Positions 61,858-64,000 of a stretch of DNA of 64,000 bases are shown one piece after another. Below the pieces are notes generated by a model that did not search any database, was not told the DNA's origin, and saw only the letters and a program-made list of their open reading frames with translations. Each line of letters begins with the position of its first letter. The stretch's first letter is position 1. The position numbers and the translations under genes were made by a program. The DNA is taken from contig CM053794.1 in NCBI GenBank assembly GCA_028671895.1, positions 36,968,501 through 37,032,500 on the forward strand, given 5' to 3'. This DNA comes from Oenanthe sinensis (lineage: Eukaryota; Streptophyta; Magnoliopsida; Apiales; Apiaceae).

Positions 61858-61873
61858 TAACTGTGCATATATT

Positions 61874-62716
61874 AGGGTTGAGCAAAAAATCGAAACTGAA
61901 ATCGATCAAAACCAATCCGATAAAAATTGATTCGTTAAAAACTGAAACTGAAAAATTAAAAATCGAACCGTTCGATCAGTTCCGGTTTTGGGTGAAAATC
62001 GAACCAAAATAATTATTAAAATAAATAAATTTATTATATATAATTTATATAATTTTTTTAATTAAAAAATATATTTATTTATTTAAGTAAATTACTTTGG
62101 ACCTAATATCTTAGATTGACACTACTATTTTCTATAATCTTTTTGGATTAAACATACAGTTTTGTAGTATATAGCTGAGTAGTTTTTGATTCGTTATGAA
62201 TGAGATATCAAATCTGTAATTTTTGCGACTCCAAAATGATGCCTCTCAGGGGTGCTCATCTTCTTTGATTTAAATCATAGTCATGTTTCTCTCTACATGA
62301 TTACATTTAACTTTTTCATTTAATCACTTACACCTATACAATGTTTGCTTAGAATTTTTTCATCATCAATTTTGCAGATTTACATTGCATATTCTGGTAT
62401 TATTAGCCTGTGAAAACTTGTTCGTCATTTGTCATCAATGACTTTATATAAACAATTTTTTTACTTGCTAAATTTATTAGAGCTTAACTTGTCTAACCTT
62501 TTTTATATAAATTTATTTGAATTTATAATATTTTTTATTCAAGCGGTTTTAAAACCAAAACCGATAAAAATCGAATCGGAATTTTTAAAACTGAAATCAA
62601 AACCAAAACCGATAGTTCGGTTGAGGTTCTGGTTCCGATTATCGATTTTAAAAACTGAAGTTATGCGGTTTTGATTCCAGTTTTATTCAAAAACCGAACC
62701 GAAGTTTGCTCTCCCT
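61874..62716. mobile_element. hAT-like inverted-repeat element (AGGGTTGAGCAAA)
   Basis: Left AGGGTTGAGCAAAAAATCG, right cgaagtttgctctccct in inverse, plus many aaaccgaa/cgaaac words at each end. Total 843 bp. No 8 bp target duplication was found, so the class is tentative. Confidence 0.6.
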
Positions 62717-64000
62717 GTTGTATATATAGAAGTATGCGAGGAATGCTTGCTCGCTAAGATAAAGTTATACGGAAAGTTGGTCCTCCTCGTGCCGTGAGAC
62801 AACTGAATATAAATTAAATTAAATTTGCTTCTACTTTAAGCATATACTAGTTGACAGATAAGACTTAAATTTGAACTATGGGCTCCTTTTAATCTGTATT
62901 TGTCAGTATGCACACCATTGGGATTAAAATTTGAAGGCGTGCAATTCTTCTTAAAGCTTAATCAAGTCTAGCAACACCCATTTCCAGTGTTCAATGAATT
63001 TCTAGTGGAGTGCGGTCACATTTTCACTTATGTATTATGACTTCTGGTGTTGTTCTCTGCTATGGTCTTGGTATGGGTTGGAAATTGCGTAAAATTATTT
63101 TTCAAATATATAAATGGCTGTAAATGTATAGAGACAAGCGTGATAACATCGAGTTGAATTTGACTTCGAGAACAATTTAGAAACTATGTTTACATTCGGC
63201 TCTAGAAACATATTTTAATTAACTTTGATTCAAGTACAATTCGACATAAATTAAATTTTTGATGTTCATTGAGTTTTGGCAAGAAAATGATTGTTCAGTT
63301 TCAATAAAAATCGTACTGAATTAAAAAAAAAATGCTCGCATTTGACTTGGAGGTATATTTAAGCTTAAAATAAGATTAAAGAAAATTCATACTATATAAT
63401 TTTTAAGCATGTGACGTAGTTAAGCATGAACGGATATCTGAAAAAAACATGAACCTATAATTTGGTCTAGCTTTAATCTCCGTCCAGGAGTTTGTGAATT
63501 TAGATTATCTACGATAATTAAATTTGTTTAAAGATGATTGTTAATTGAGGAATTTGATAATTAACAAAAATTGAGATTATTTATCGAAATTCATGATCAT
63601 TGCCTCACTGGGGTCAAAGATTGTATGATAAACGTATGATTTTTACTAGTATTGAAATAGAAAGATTTAGGGTTCAAAACAAGTTTAAGTGAAATAAACT
63701 GAACTGGAAGAGTTTCTCATGTATGAGACCGAGTATAGCTTTTAGGGAACCTTTCTTAATAAAAAAAAATACTCATACTATATTAATACAGGACGCCATA
63801 CGCTTATATCATATGGCATATCACTGTATATGTTTAGAGTATTTCTTACTCGAACTCGTTTGAGTAGATTTGGATTGACCCGAATTTATACACGAGTCGG
63901 TTCGAATATATATAATTCAAATTTGGATATGTACCAAATTCACTGTATATGTTTAGAGTACTTCTAGGACGCCAAATTCACTGTATATGTTTAGAGTACT
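62717..64000. other. Right-edge DNA, no gene seen
   Basis: Anonymous AT-rich sequence. A 23-26 bp word (tcactgtatatgtttagagt and following bases) occurs three times, at 63821-63846, 63940-63965 and 63978-64000, with aggacgcca also repeated. The window ends within this repeat. Confidence 0.6.

Overview
This is a 64 kb stretch of plant nuclear DNA. The evidence is AT-rich sequence, genes split by short GT-AG introns, chloroplast-targeted proteins encoded in the nucleus, plant-only families (a class I trehalose-6-phosphate synthase with plant exon structure, B-box factor, VTE6, SUFE1, NHL/LEA-2), and abundant Helitrons, MITEs, SINEs and LTR-retrotransposon remains. The proteins look eudicot. I cannot fix the species from sequence alone.

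Layout. 1-475: last exon of a UDP-rhamnose synthesis gene (UER1/NRS-ER type, + strand). 2293-10289: a complete 17-exon TPS1 gene (- strand, 941 aa) plus a 5'-UTR intron. 10.6-27.4 kb: a gene-free block of transposon debris. It includes a back-to-back run of Helitron-like elements (about 11.7-17.26 kb), tRNA-derived SINEs, Stowaway MITEs, a second Helitron family (22.7-24.9 kb) and long (TA)n tracts. 27.4-30.5 kb: relic of a Copia-type retroelement that keeps a polypurine tract, a 3' LTR and one long unidentified reading frame broken by nonsense codons. 30.5-35.4 kb: more Helitron and MITE DNA. 35463-37566 (- strand): a DAYSLEEPER-like domesticated hAT transposase (671 aa) whose 2 kb 5'-UTR intron itself holds a terminal-inverted-repeat element. 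40.4-42.9 kb: Helitron, hAT-like and three consecutive Tourist-like MITEs.

The right third is gene-rich: a BBX22-like B-box factor (43628-45740, +), VTE6 phytyl-phosphate kinase (46834-49491, -), a short plastid ribosomal protein L13 pseudogene fragment (about 51.0 kb), a secreted glycine- and cysteine-rich protein (52470-53000, -), SUFE1 (54056-55141, +) and an NHL/LEA-2 membrane protein (58564-59367, -). The far right has a MITE split by a 1519 bp solo LTR with a perfect 5 bp target duplication, then another inverted-repeat element.

The genes do not form a pathway; this is ordinary eukaryotic gene order. TPS1 (sugar signalling), BBX22 (light signalling), VTE6 (tocopherol and phylloquinone precursors) and SUFE1 (plastid Fe-S assembly) act separately. 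I found no clear new biological system. The best leads are the retroelement relic with its unexplained 3' reading frame and repeated 9-mer, the Helitron array with paralogous empty sites that order the insertions, a fold-back duplication in the BBX intron, and the transposon inside the 5'-UTR intron of a domesticated transposase.
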